Origin: Martinezella miluonensis
GTDB lineage: Bacteria > Pseudomonadota > Alphaproteobacteria > Rhizobiales > Rhizobiaceae
Length of the DNA: 64,000 bases
Assembly (NCBI RefSeq): GCF_900094545.1
Contig: NZ_FMAH01000028.1
Location: 1 to 64,000 of the forward strand
Direction of reading: 5' to 3'
The notes beneath the pieces were generated by a model. The model worked only from the letters and a program-made list of their open reading frames with translations. It was not told the origin of the DNA and made no database searches. Below, one piece after another: positions 1-8,872 of this stretch (within the stretch, counting starts at the first letter, position 1; each line of letters opens with the position of its first letter). The position numbers and the translations under genes are program-made.

Positions 1-1257
1 AAGTTTCTGACGACGACGGCGGTATTGGCGCTGGCGGTTGGTGGTTTGGGCGTATCGGCTCGGGCTGCGGATGTGAAGGAAGTGCAGATGCTGCACTGGT
101 GGACATCGGGCGGCGAGGCAGCGGCGCTGAATGTCCTGAAGCAGGATCTGTCGAAGGAGGGCTATGCCTGGAAGGACGTTCCGGTGGCCGGCGGCGGCGG
201 CGATGCGGCGATGACGGCGCTGAAGGCGATGGTGGCGGCCGGCAACTATCCGACCGCGTCGCAGATGCTCGGCTATACCGTGCTCGACTACGCCCAGGCC
301 GGCGTCATGGGCGACCTGACGGAGACGGCGAAGAAGGAAGGCTGGGACAAGGCGGTGCCGCAGGCGCTGCAGAAGTTCTCGGTCTATAACGGCAAGTGGG
401 TCGCCGTTCCGGTCAACGTCCACTCGGTCAACTGGCTGTGGATCAACAAGGCGGTCATGGACAAGATCGGCGGCAAGCAGCCGAAGACCTTTGACGATCT
501 GATCGCGCTGCTCGACAAGGCCAAGGCGGCCGGCGTCGTGCCGCTGGCGCTTGGCGGCCAGAACTGGCAGGAAGCGACGATGTTCGATTCCATCGTCATG
601 TCGACCGGCGGCCCGGAGTTCTACAAGAAGGCCTTCAACGATCTCGACGAAGCCTCTTTGAAGTCCGACACCATGAAGAAGTCCTTCGACAACCTGGCCA
701 AGATCGTCAAGTATGTCGACCCGAACTTCTCCGGCCGCGACTGGAACCTGGCAACGGCGATGGTCATCAAGGGCGATGCGCTCGTCCAGGTCATGGGTGA
801 CTGGGCCAAGGGCGAGTTCGTCGCCGCCAAGAAGACCCCGGACAAGGACTATCTGTGCTACCGCTTCCCCGGCACCGAAGGCAGCGTGATCTACAACTCC
901 GACATGTTCGGCATGTTCAACGTTCCGGCGGACCGCAAGGCGGCCCAGGGTGCGCTGGCGGCAGCGACGCTGTCGAAGAGCTTCCAGTCGGCCTTCAACG
1001 TCGTCAAGGGCTCGGTCCCGGCCCGCACCGACGTGCCGGATACCGCCTTCGACGCCTGCGGCAAGAAGGGCATGGCCGACCTCAAGGCCGCCAATGCCGA
1101 CGGCAAGCTCGTCGGCTCGCTCGCCCAGGGCTATGGCGCCGCGCCGGCGATCGCCAATGCCTATAAGGACGTCGTGTCCAAGTTCGTCCACGGCCAGATC
1201 AAGACCTCCGACGAAGCCGTCAAGCAGCTCGTCCAGGCGATCGACGACGCGCGCTAA
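1..1257 (+). CDS. CUT1 sugar ABC transporter substrate-binding protein (5' partial)
   Basis: Periplasmic sugar-binding lipocalin-unrelated SBP of the extracellular solute-binding family 1, serving the permeases and ATPase encoded just downstream. The reading frame is open from base 1, so the true start lies before the window; the first visible codons encode the hydrophobic part of a signal peptide ending near VSARAA, followed by a mature region starting DVKEVQMLHWWTSGGE, typical of glucose/mannose-type binding proteins. About 410-418 residues are visible, the usual family length. A strong stem-loop follows the stop. Family membership is clear; the sugar is an inference from similarity to GtsA-like proteins and is not shown by the sequence. 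Confidence 0.9.
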   Translation, partial: KFLTTTAVLALAVGGLGVSARAADVKEVQMLHWWTSGGEAAALNVLKQDLSKEGYAWKDVPVAGGGGDAAMTALKAMVAAGNYPTASQMLGYTVLDYAQAGVMGDLTETAKKEGWDKAVPQALQKFSVYNGKWVAVPVNVHSVNWLWINKAVMDKIGGKQPKTFDDLIALLDKAKAAGVVPLALGGQNWQEATMFDSIVMSTGGPEFYKKAFNDLDEASLKSDTMKKSFDNLAKIVKYVDPNFSGRDWNLATAMVIKGDALVQVMGDWAKGEFVAAKKTPDKDYLCYRFPGTEGSVIYNSDMFGMFNVPADRKAAQGALAAATLSKSFQSAFNVVKGSVPARTDVPDTAFDACGKKGMADLKAANADGKLVGSLAQGYGAAPAIANAYKDVVSKFVHGQIKTSDEAVKQLVQAIDDAR

Positions 1258-1282
1258 GCGCGGGCCTGTCCTCGGCCGTTCC

Positions 1283-1308
1283 TCCTCCCCGCCGATAAGC
1301 GGGGAGGA
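1283..1308 (+). other. Intercistronic stem-loop after binding-protein gene
   Basis: Perfect 10-bp inverted repeat TCCTCCCCGC / GCGGGGAGGA with a 6-nt loop, 25 nt after the binding-protein stop and before the permease start. There is no T-run, so it is more likely an mRNA-stabilising or partially attenuating hairpin that keeps the binding protein more abundant than the membrane components than a full terminator. Confidence 0.6.
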
Positions 1309-1356
1309 TCATGACCAGCACCATGCCCCTTGAAGGCCCTTGAAGGGATGACCATC

Positions 1357-2307
1357 ATGAGCACCGTCGTCACCACGGATCCCATTCTCACGCGTCCCGC
1401 CCGGCGCACCGCGATGCGCACGCGCCTGCAAAACGCGCTGCCGCAGATCGTCCTTGCCCCCAGCTTCCTGCTGACGATCATCTTCGTCTACGGCTTCATC
1501 ATCTGGACCGGCTATCTGTCCTTTACCAATTCCAAAACCTTTCCCTCCTATGGGCTGACCGGCGCCCGTGCCTATCAGCGGCTTTGGAACTGGACGTTCG
1601 AGAGCGATCCGCCGTCGTCGTGGTACACCTCGATCACCAATATGGGCATCTTCGGCGTTCTCTATGTCGGCATCTGCCTGGCGCTCGGCCTGCTGCTGGC
1701 GATCCTGCTCGACCAGAAGATCCGCGGCGAGGGCGTGCTGCGGCCAATCTTCCTCTATCCGATGGCGCTGTCCTTCATCGTCACCGGCGTTGCCTGGAAG
1801 TGGTTCCTCGATCCGGGTCTCGGTCTGGAGCAGACATTGCATCAGCTTGGCTGGACCAGCTTCCACTTCGACTGGATCAAGAACAAGGATTTCGTCATCT
1901 ACACCGTCGTCATCGCCGGCGTCTGGCAGGCCTCCGGCTTCGTCATGGCGATGTTCCTGGCCGGACTGCGCGGCATAGACAGCGAGATCATGAAGGCCGC
2001 CCAGATCGACGGCGCCTCGGCCGTCCAGCTCTATCGGCGGATCATCATCCCGCTTCTGCGGCCGATCTTCCTGTCGGCCTTCATCGTGCTTGCCCATATG
2101 GCCATCAAATCCTACGACCTCGTCGTGGCGCTGACCTCCGGCGGGCCCGGCGGCTCGGCATGGCTGCCGTCGAATTTCATGTACGAATACACCTTCAAGC
2201 GCAACGAGATGGCCGTCGGTTCGGCCAGCGCCATCATCATGCTGATGACCATCTCCGCCATCATCGTCCCCTACCTCTATTCCGAACTGAAGGAGAAGGC
2301 TCGATGA
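1357..2307 (+). CDS. Sugar ABC transporter permease 1
   Basis: Inner-membrane permease (about 316 residues) of the MalF/CUT1 type. It has roughly six membrane segments, starting with a helix near QIVLAPSFLLTIIFVYGF, and the cytoplasmic EAA loop reads AAQIDGASAVQLYRRI followed by IPLLRP, the site that docks the ATPase. I chose ATG 1357 because GAAGGG at 1342-1347 is spaced 9 nt from it; an in-frame ATG at 1348 and TTG at 1330 are alternatives. The stop overlaps the next start (ATGA at 2304), so the two permeases are translationally coupled. Confidence 0.9.
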   Translation: MSTVVTTDPILTRPARRTAMRTRLQNALPQIVLAPSFLLTIIFVYGFIIWTGYLSFTNSKTFPSYGLTGARAYQRLWNWTFESDPPSSWYTSITNMGIFGVLYVGICLALGLLLAILLDQKIRGEGVLRPIFLYPMALSFIVTGVAWKWFLDPGLGLEQTLHQLGWTSFHFDWIKNKDFVIYTVVIAGVWQASGFVMAMFLAGLRGIDSEIMKAAQIDGASAVQLYRRIIIPLLRPIFLSAFIVLAHMAIKSYDLVVALTSGGPGGSAWLPSNFMYEYTFKRNEMAVGSASAIIMLMTISAIIVPYLYSELKEKAR

Positions 2308-3275
2308 GCACCGCGGCCTACTCGACACCGACACGCACCCCAGGCAGCAAGACAAGCAGCCATACAAGCAGCAACAGAGGCCGCCTTATCAACCGGGCCG
2401 TCATCTACGGCCTGCTGGCGATCTTTGCGGTCATCTACCTGATGCCACTGTTCGTCATGATCGTCACCTCGCTGAAGACGATGGACGAGATCCAGAACGG
2501 CAACATGCTGGCGCTGCCGCAGGCGCCGACGCTCGAACCCTGGGCCAAGGCCTGGGGCGAAACCTGCGTCGGGCTCACCTGCAACGGCATCAAGGGATAC
2601 TTCTGGAACTCGATCAAGATGGTCGTGCCGGCGGTCGTCATCTCGACCATCCTCGGCGCCCTCAACGGCTATGTGCTGACCAAGTGGCGCTTCCCCGGCC
2701 ATACGCTCGTCTTCGGCATGATGCTGTTTGCCTGCTTCATTCCGTTCCAGTCGGTGCTGCTGCCGATGGCCACCATCCTTGGCAGCCTCGGCCGCTTCGG
2801 CACGCTGCTGCAGGACACGATCGGCGTCTCGCTCGGCTTCGGCAACTCGACCGTCAACCTGGTCATCGTCCACGTCATCTACGGTCTCGGCTTCACCACC
2901 CTGTTCTTCCGCAATTTCTACGAGGCGTTTCCGAACGAGCTGGTCAAGGCCGCGCAGATCGATGGCGCCAGCTTCTTCCAGATCTTCCGCCGCATCATGC
3001 TGCCGAACTCGCTGCCGATCATCGTCGTCACGGTGATCTACCAGTTCACCAACATCTGGAACGACTTCCTGTTTGCCTCCGCCTATGCCGGCACCGGCGA
3101 TTCCATGCCGATGACGGTGGCGCTCAACAACGTCGTCAACACCTCGACCGGCGTGGTCGAATACAATGTCAACATGGCCGCCGCCATGATCGCCGCGCTG
3201 CCGACCCTCCTCGTCTACATCGTCGCCGGCCGCTATTTCGTCCGCGGTCTGATGGCTGGCGCAGTCAAAGGATAA
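2304..3275 (+). CDS. Sugar ABC transporter permease 2
   Basis: Second CUT1 permease (about 323 residues, MalG type) forming the membrane channel with the preceding protein. A Ser/Thr-rich cytoplasmic N-terminus precedes a first helix (VIYGLLAIFAVIYLMPLFV); the EAA loop reads KAAQIDGASFFQIFRRIMLP. Its ATG overlaps the stop of permease 1 by four bases, which fixes the start although the frame is open far upstream. The ATPase gene begins four bases after its stop. A two-cysteine periplasmic segment (ETCVGLTCNGIKGYFWNS) sits after helix 1, as in glucose-type GtsC proteins. Confidence 0.9.
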   Translation: MSTAAYSTPTRTPGSKTSSHTSSNRGRLINRAVIYGLLAIFAVIYLMPLFVMIVTSLKTMDEIQNGNMLALPQAPTLEPWAKAWGETCVGLTCNGIKGYFWNSIKMVVPAVVISTILGALNGYVLTKWRFPGHTLVFGMMLFACFIPFQSVLLPMATILGSLGRFGTLLQDTIGVSLGFGNSTVNLVIVHVIYGLGFTTLFFRNFYEAFPNELVKAAQIDGASFFQIFRRIMLPNSLPIIVVTVIYQFTNIWNDFLFASAYAGTGDSMPMTVALNNVVNTSTGVVEYNVNMAAAMIAALPTLLVYIVAGRYFVRGLMAGAVKG

Positions 3276-3279
3276 TCCC

Positions 3280-4395
3280 ATGGCCTTCCTTCAAATATCC
3301 GGTCTGAGAAAGCGTTACGGCTCGCTGGAAATCCTCAAGGGCATCGACCTCGACCTCGAACAGGGCGGCTTCCTCGTGCTCGTCGGCCCATCCGGCTGCG
3401 GCAAGTCGACGCTGCTCAACACCATCGCCGGGCTGGAATCCATCACCGAGGGCGACATCCGGGTCGATGATCACTCCATCGCCGACCTGCACCCGTCGAA
3501 ACGCGATATCGCCATGGTGTTCCAGAGCTATGCGCTCTATCCGAACATGACGGTTGCCGGCAACATCGCCTTCGGCATGGAAATGCGCGGCGTTCCGGCC
3601 GAGGAGCGCAAGGCGGCGATCGAGAAGGTCGCCAAGGTGCTGCAGATCGGCCATCTGCTCGACCGCAAGCCGAGCCAGCTCTCCGGCGGCCAGCGCCAGC
3701 GCGTCGCCATGGGCCGGGCCCTGGTGCGCGATCCCAAGCTGTTCCTGTTCGACGAGCCGCTGTCCAATCTCGACGCCAAGCTCAGGGTCGACATGCGCAT
3801 CGAGATCAAGCGCCTGCACCAGTCGACCGGCAAGACCATCGTCTACGTCACCCACGACCAGATCGAGGCCATGACGCTGGCGACGAAGATTGCCGTCATG
3901 AAGGACGGCGTCGTGCAGCAGTTCGGCACGCCGGCCGAGATCTACAACAATCCCGCCAACATGTTCGTCGCCGACTTCATGGGCTCGCCGGCCATGAACC
4001 TGCTGTCGGGAACCATCGAGAGGGGCAGCAACGGCCTTCTCGTCTCTCTCGACCGGGCCGGCGGCGAGGCGATCAAGCTTCCCGTCGCCACGGACAAGCA
4101 GGCGCTCGAAGCCCATGCCGGCCGCCAGATCGTCTTCGGCATCCGCCCCGAGGCGCTCACCGATCCCGAAGGCGCCGACCGCAACGCCCGCACCCTGGCC
4201 GAGAACGACTGCCTGATCGAGGTCGTCGAACCGGCCGGCTCCGACACCTTCGCCGTCACCAAGCTCGGCGGCAAGGAGGTCGTCGCCCGCCTGCGCGCCG
4301 ATGCCCGCATCAGCGCCGGACAGCACGCCCGCCTCGCCTTCAACCTCGACAAGGCCGTCTTCTTCGATCCACAAACACAAGCAAGGATCGCTTGA
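3280..4395 (+). CDS. Sugar ABC transporter ATPase (MalK/UgpC type)
   Basis: Nucleotide-binding subunit (371 residues) energising the sugar importer. Walker A GPSGCGKST starts around residue 37, followed by the signature LSGGQRQR, Walker B with LFLFDEPLSNLD, and the H-loop VTHDQ. The C-terminal 130 residues form the TOBE-type regulatory domain found in CUT1 ATPases, with SPAMNLL at its beginning. It is the fourth gene of a complete binding protein-permease-permease-ATPase set. Full-length; nothing unusual. Confidence 0.93.
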   Translation: MAFLQISGLRKRYGSLEILKGIDLDLEQGGFLVLVGPSGCGKSTLLNTIAGLESITEGDIRVDDHSIADLHPSKRDIAMVFQSYALYPNMTVAGNIAFGMEMRGVPAEERKAAIEKVAKVLQIGHLLDRKPSQLSGGQRQRVAMGRALVRDPKLFLFDEPLSNLDAKLRVDMRIEIKRLHQSTGKTIVYVTHDQIEAMTLATKIAVMKDGVVQQFGTPAEIYNNPANMFVADFMGSPAMNLLSGTIERGSNGLLVSLDRAGGEAIKLPVATDKQALEAHAGRQIVFGIRPEALTDPEGADRNARTLAENDCLIEVVEPAGSDTFAVTKLGGKEVVARLRADARISAGQHARLAFNLDKAVFFDPQTQARIA

Positions 4396-4409
4396 GTTCC
4401 GGAGTTGAG

Positions 4410-5960
4410 ATGAACGACGCACCCGACATTGTCATCGTTGGTTCAGGAGTGGGCGGAGCGACGGTCGCAGCCGGCCTGGCTGCGACGGGCGCCCGGATCC
4501 TGATCTTCGAAGCCGGCGATCACATCGCCGATGATCCCGTGAACAGAGACCAGCGCGCCATCTTTCAACGCGGCCATTTTCGCCCGAAGGAGATTTGGTA
4601 CGAGGCCAACGGCAAGGGCTTCAATCCCGGCAACTACTACAATGTCGGCGGAAATTCGAAATTCTATGGTGCGGTGCTCTCACGCTATCGCCGCGAGGAT
4701 TTCGAAACCATCCATCACCAGGAGGGTATTTCTCCAGCCTGGCCATTTCCCTACGAAGTTCTCGAGCCGTGGTACGGCCGCGCTGAGCGCCTATACAACG
4801 TGCGCGGCACGCTGGGAGAGGATCCGACGGAGCCGCACCATTCGCTCCCGTACGAATATCCGCCCGTGCCGGATGAGCCGGCTATTGCCGAGGTGCGAGC
4901 CCGGTTGAAGAGGAGGGGACTGCATCCGTCTTCCTTGCCGCTGGGCATCGACCTCGACAAATGGCTGGCAAAAGCCCGGACGCCTTGGGATGCGCATCCA
5001 AATTCCCAGGACGGAAAGATGGATGCCGAGACAGCGGCCTTAGCTGTTGCTCTGCGGCACAGAAACGTAAGGCTCGAGACGAACGCGCGGGTGGTCAGGC
5101 TGGAAACCGGTCAAAGCGGCCGGATAGAGAAGGTCGTTTACCTGAAAGATGGGCAGACCCTCTCCGTCGCGCCCGGGATCGTCATACTTTCGGCCGGCGC
5201 AGTCCAGTCGTCGGCTCTTCTGCTGCGGTCGGCGAACGATCGCTACAAGAAGGGTCTTGCGAACTCGTCCGATCAGGTCGGCCGCAACTTCATGAACCAC
5301 AATGCGTCGGCCGTCATCGGCATCTCGCCGACATTCCGCAACGACTCCGCCTACCAGAAGACGTTCGCGTTCAACGATTTCTATCTCTCGGACGGACAGG
5401 GCGGCCCGCCGCTTGGAAACGTCCAGCTTCTCGGCCGCGTCTCCGGCAAGATCCTCAAGGGTTCCTTGCCCCGCGTTCCGGAATGGCTTCTCAATCTCGT
5501 CACGGCGCACGCCATCGATTTTTACGCGATGAGCGAGGACATTCCCAACCCCGAGAGCCGCGTGACGGTCGATGGCGATCGCGTGATCCTGCAATGGCAG
5601 CGCACGAACTGGGCGGCACATCAGGCGCTGGTCGCAAAGCTGAAGGACATTCTGAAATCCATCGGCTTTCCGATTGTGCTCGCGAGAGCATTCGACAAGC
5701 GCACTCCTTCGCATCAGTGCGGAACCGTCCGCATTGGCAACGACCCCGCAGCCGCGCCGCTCGATGGCTTCTGCCGCACATATGATCATGAAAATCTGTT
5801 CGTCGTGGACGCAAGCTTCCTGCCGACATCGGCAGCGGTCAATCCAGCCCTGACGATTGCCAGCCAGGCATTGCGGGTCGCGGACCACATCGCGTCGAAG
5901 GACTTAATGCAGACGGGCCTCAATACCGCGGCCGATCCGTCAACGCATGGAATTCAATAG
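4410..5960 (+). CDS. GMC-family FAD-dependent oxidoreductase (glucoside/polyol dehydrogenase type)
   Basis: Flavoprotein of about 516 residues. The FAD-binding motif GSGVGG is at residues 11-16 and the E of FEAG follows about 20 residues later. Near the C-terminus are the catalytic His region PSHQCGT and the Asn region VNPALTIASQALR, both expected of the GMC family. The GNSKFYGAVLSRYRREDF segment resembles glucoside-3-dehydrogenase/fructose dehydrogenase large subunits. Start ATG 4410 has GGAG at 4401-4404; a TTG at 4392 overlapping the ATPase stop is less likely. No small subunit or cytochrome partner is next to it. Probably oxidises the sugar imported by the upstream transporter (inference). 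Confidence 0.85.
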   Translation: MNDAPDIVIVGSGVGGATVAAGLAATGARILIFEAGDHIADDPVNRDQRAIFQRGHFRPKEIWYEANGKGFNPGNYYNVGGNSKFYGAVLSRYRREDFETIHHQEGISPAWPFPYEVLEPWYGRAERLYNVRGTLGEDPTEPHHSLPYEYPPVPDEPAIAEVRARLKRRGLHPSSLPLGIDLDKWLAKARTPWDAHPNSQDGKMDAETAALAVALRHRNVRLETNARVVRLETGQSGRIEKVVYLKDGQTLSVAPGIVILSAGAVQSSALLLRSANDRYKKGLANSSDQVGRNFMNHNASAVIGISPTFRNDSAYQKTFAFNDFYLSDGQGGPPLGNVQLLGRVSGKILKGSLPRVPEWLLNLVTAHAIDFYAMSEDIPNPESRVTVDGDRVILQWQRTNWAAHQALVAKLKDILKSIGFPIVLARAFDKRTPSHQCGTVRIGNDPAAAPLDGFCRTYDHENLFVVDASFLPTSAAVNPALTIASQALRVADHIASKDLMQTGLNTAADPSTHGIQ

Positions 5961-5969
5961 GATAACGAC

Positions 5970-7625
5970 ATGGTTTTCGATTACATCATAACGGGCGCCG
6001 GACCAGCGGGATGCGTACTTGCCAACCGCCTCAGCGAAGATCCGAACGTGAAGGTGCTTTTGCTCGAGGCGGGCGGCGGAGACTGGAACCCTTTGTTCCA
6101 CATGCCCGCCGGCTTCGCAAAGATGACCAAGGGCGTCGCGAGTTGGGGTTGGCAGACTGTGCCGCAGAAGCACATGAAGGGAAGGGTGCTGCGTTACACG
6201 CAGGCCAAGGTCATCGGCGGCGGCTCTTCGATCAACGCCCAACTCTACACGCGTGGAAACTCTGCCGACTACGATATGTGGGCAAGCGAGGACGGATGCG
6301 AGGGCTGGGACTATCGCTCCATTCTGCCCTATTTCAAGCGGGCTGAGGACAATCAGCGCTTCGCGGACGACTATCATTCTTATGGCGGTCCGCTTGGCGT
6401 CTCAATGCCGGCCGCGCCGCTGCCAATCTGCGACGCCTATATCCGCGCCGGACAAGAGCTCGGCATTCCGTACAACCATGACTTCAACGGCCGTCAACAG
6501 GCGGGCGTCGGCTTCTACCAACTGACCCAGCGCGACCGTCGCCGCTCGTCGGCCTCGCTGGCATATCTCTCGCCCATCAAGGACCGAAAAAACCTGACGG
6601 TGCGCACCGGCGCTCGCGTCTCGCGCATCGTTCTTGAAGGCAAGCGCGCCGTCGGCGTCGAGATCGTTGGCAAGAACGGCGTCGAGATCGCTCGGGCAGA
6701 ACGCGAAGTCCTGGTGACTTCTGGTGCGATCGGCTCGCCAAAGCTGCTGCTGCAATCCGGGATCGGGTCTGGCGACCATCTTCGTTCGGTGGGTGTAAAC
6801 GTGCAGCATGATCTCCCCGGCGTTGGGGGAAACATGCAGGATCACCTCGACCTCTTCGTCATCGCTGAATGCACTGGTGATCATACCTATGACGGCGTTG
6901 CGAAACTCCATCGGACGCTCTGGGCCGGTATTCAATACATCCTGTTCAAGACCGGCCCGGTCGCATCATCGCTCTTCGAGACGGGGGGCTTCTGGTATGC
7001 CGATCCAAACGCGCGGTCTCCGGACATCCAATTCCATCTGGGCCTCGGATCAGGCATCGAGGCGGGTGTCGAACGGCTGAAGAACGCCGGAGTGACATTG
7101 AATTCGGCCTACTTGCATCCGCGGTCTCGTGGAACCGTGCGCCTGTCTTCGGCGGATCCCGCCACTGCTCCGCTGATCGATCCCAATTACTGGTCCGACC
7201 CCCACGATAGGGAGATGTCGCTGGAAGGGCTGAAGGTCGCGCGCGAGATCATGCAGCAGGCAGCTTTGAAGCCGTTCGTGCTTGCCGAGCGCTTGCCGGG
7301 TCCGAAGGTCATGACCGATGAGCAGCTTTTCGAATATGGGTGTGCGAACGCGAAGACGGACCATCATCCCGTCGGCACTTGCAAGATGGGTACCGGTCCC
7401 GAGGCCGTCGTCGGCCTCGATCTGAAGGTTCACGGTTTGGAGGGTCTGCGCGTCTGCGATTCCTCGGTGATGCCCCGGGTTCCGTCATGCAATACGAACG
7501 CGCCGACAATCATGGTCGGCGAGAAGGGTGCGGATCTGATCCGTGGCCTGCCGGCATTGCCGGCTGCTGTCTTCACACATGAGCGAAACGACGCCCGCCC
7601 GCGAGCGCGGGCAGAGATCCGCTGA
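5970..7625 (+). CDS. GMC oxidoreductase, choline dehydrogenase-like
   Basis: FAD enzyme of 551 residues. The N-terminal dinucleotide motif is GAGPAG (residues 9-14), with LLEAGGGDWNP following. The active-site segment is DHHPVGTCKMG and the C-terminal Asn-containing segment is NTNAPTIMVGEKGADLI, the classical BetA/alcohol dehydrogenase arrangement. Only nine bases separate it from the previous GMC gene, and AGGA precedes the ATG. About 25 extra residues rich in Arg/Ala end the protein, with no recognised role. Substrate is not deducible; the context suggests an alcohol or sugar. Confidence 0.87.
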   Translation: MVFDYIITGAGPAGCVLANRLSEDPNVKVLLLEAGGGDWNPLFHMPAGFAKMTKGVASWGWQTVPQKHMKGRVLRYTQAKVIGGGSSINAQLYTRGNSADYDMWASEDGCEGWDYRSILPYFKRAEDNQRFADDYHSYGGPLGVSMPAAPLPICDAYIRAGQELGIPYNHDFNGRQQAGVGFYQLTQRDRRRSSASLAYLSPIKDRKNLTVRTGARVSRIVLEGKRAVGVEIVGKNGVEIARAEREVLVTSGAIGSPKLLLQSGIGSGDHLRSVGVNVQHDLPGVGGNMQDHLDLFVIAECTGDHTYDGVAKLHRTLWAGIQYILFKTGPVASSLFETGGFWYADPNARSPDIQFHLGLGSGIEAGVERLKNAGVTLNSAYLHPRSRGTVRLSSADPATAPLIDPNYWSDPHDREMSLEGLKVAREIMQQAALKPFVLAERLPGPKVMTDEQLFEYGCANAKTDHHPVGTCKMGTGPEAVVGLDLKVHGLEGLRVCDSSVMPRVPSCNTNAPTIMVGEKGADLIRGLPALPAAVFTHERNDARPRARAEIR

Positions 7626-7661
7626 TAATATTATTTACCGGTCACACAAGGATCGGCTTGC

Positions 7662-8846
7662 ATGGGAGTTATGGAAATGGCCGAAGTGAGGGTAGCAGTG
7701 CTGGGCGGCTCCGGCTGGATGGGCAAGGTTCACACCATGGCCTACCAGACCTTTCCGCACTTTCTTGGAGTGTCCGGCGGCACCGCGCGTGTTGTCGCGA
7801 TCGTCGAGGCAAATCCGAAGGCGGCCGCGGATCTTGCCCGCAGGGCTCCGGGCGCAAAGATTCTCCAGAACTGGGAGCAAGCGGTCAACGACCCCGACAT
7901 CGATCTGATCGACATCTGCCTGCCCGACAGCCTGCACTACGAGGTGGCAAAGGCCGCGCTGATCGCCGGCAAGCACGTCTATTGTGAAAAACCGCTTGCA
8001 AATACCGCGGTTGAAGCGCGCGAACTTGCTGATATCGCCCGGGAGAAGGGCGTCATCACCAGGGTCGGGCACGCATTCCCGCGCAATCCGGTTCACGACC
8101 TCGCAAAGGAGATCATCGAGGCGGGGGAGATCGGTGAAATCAAGATGTTCCGTGGCTGCCAGCATGTCGACATGTACGGCGATCCCATGGCTCCCTTCAT
8201 GTGGCGGGCCGACGGCAAGCTTGCTCCGACGGGTATCGTCGGCGACACGGGCTCGCACCTCTTCAGCTTCATGGAGTTCCTGGTCGGCCGCGTCAGCTCA
8301 TTGATCGCCGACAACCTGATCGTCACGACAAAACGGCCGATCGTGGAAGGGCTTGCCTATGGCGAGCAGGTCAAGCTGAAGGGAGACGAGACATGGGCGG
8401 AAATTACCAACCCCGACGCCACAAATCTTCTTTGCCGCTTCGAAAACGGTGCTGCTGGTATCGTCGATTTCAGCCGTGTCGCTACCGGTCGCAAATTCTT
8501 GCAGACCTATGAGGTTTACGGAACCAAGGGCAGCATCGCCTATACCTATGACGAGGTGAACCGGCTTCGTTTCTATACGAATGACGACCGCGCCGGGCGC
8601 GCCGGCTTTCGCGAGATCGATGTCGGCCCTGAAAACCCAACATTTCGGGCCTTCCTTCCGCTTCCAAATTTCGCGCTTGGCTACAATGAGAGCAAAATTA
8701 TCGAGGCTGCGGAAGTTGTGAAATCGATCACCACGAACACCCCGATGTGGCCGACATTCGAAAACGGCCATCACATCTGCCAGATCGTCGACGCCTGCAT
8801 GGAATCTTCGCGGTTGAGACGCTGGGTTGATATCCCGCTCGCCTGA
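7662..8846 (+). CDS. Gfo/Idh/MocA family NAD(P)-dependent oxidoreductase
   Basis: Soluble dehydrogenase of about 390 residues. The N-terminal Rossmann motif reads VLGGSGWMGKVH, the conserved EKP triad appears as CEKPLANT, and the C-terminal beta-sheet domain contains GDTGSHLFSFMEFLVG. Family members oxidise or reduce sugars, inositols and keto-sugars, so with the two flavoproteins upstream this suggests a sugar-modifying pathway. Starts are ambiguous: ATG 7662 has AAGGA nine bases upstream, while ATG 7677 (MAEVRVAVLGG) has GGGAG eight bases upstream and begins closer to the Rossmann strand. Confidence 0.88.
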   Translation: MGVMEMAEVRVAVLGGSGWMGKVHTMAYQTFPHFLGVSGGTARVVAIVEANPKAAADLARRAPGAKILQNWEQAVNDPDIDLIDICLPDSLHYEVAKAALIAGKHVYCEKPLANTAVEARELADIAREKGVITRVGHAFPRNPVHDLAKEIIEAGEIGEIKMFRGCQHVDMYGDPMAPFMWRADGKLAPTGIVGDTGSHLFSFMEFLVGRVSSLIADNLIVTTKRPIVEGLAYGEQVKLKGDETWAEITNPDATNLLCRFENGAAGIVDFSRVATGRKFLQTYEVYGTKGSIAYTYDEVNRLRFYTNDDRAGRAGFREIDVGPENPTFRAFLPLPNFALGYNESKIIEAAEVVKSITTNTPMWPTFENGHHICQIVDACMESSRLRRWVDIPLA

Positions 8847-8872
8847 TCGACCCTTCCCAAGGACAAACGCCA

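Noticed and set aside
1584..2303. Long upstream extension of the second sugar permease frame
   Set aside because: It overlaps the first permease out of frame; the ATGA overlap at 2304 gives the natural start.
2277..4422. Two long minus-strand frames over the sugar transporter
   Set aside because: Opposite intact permease and ATPase genes, no domain similarity.
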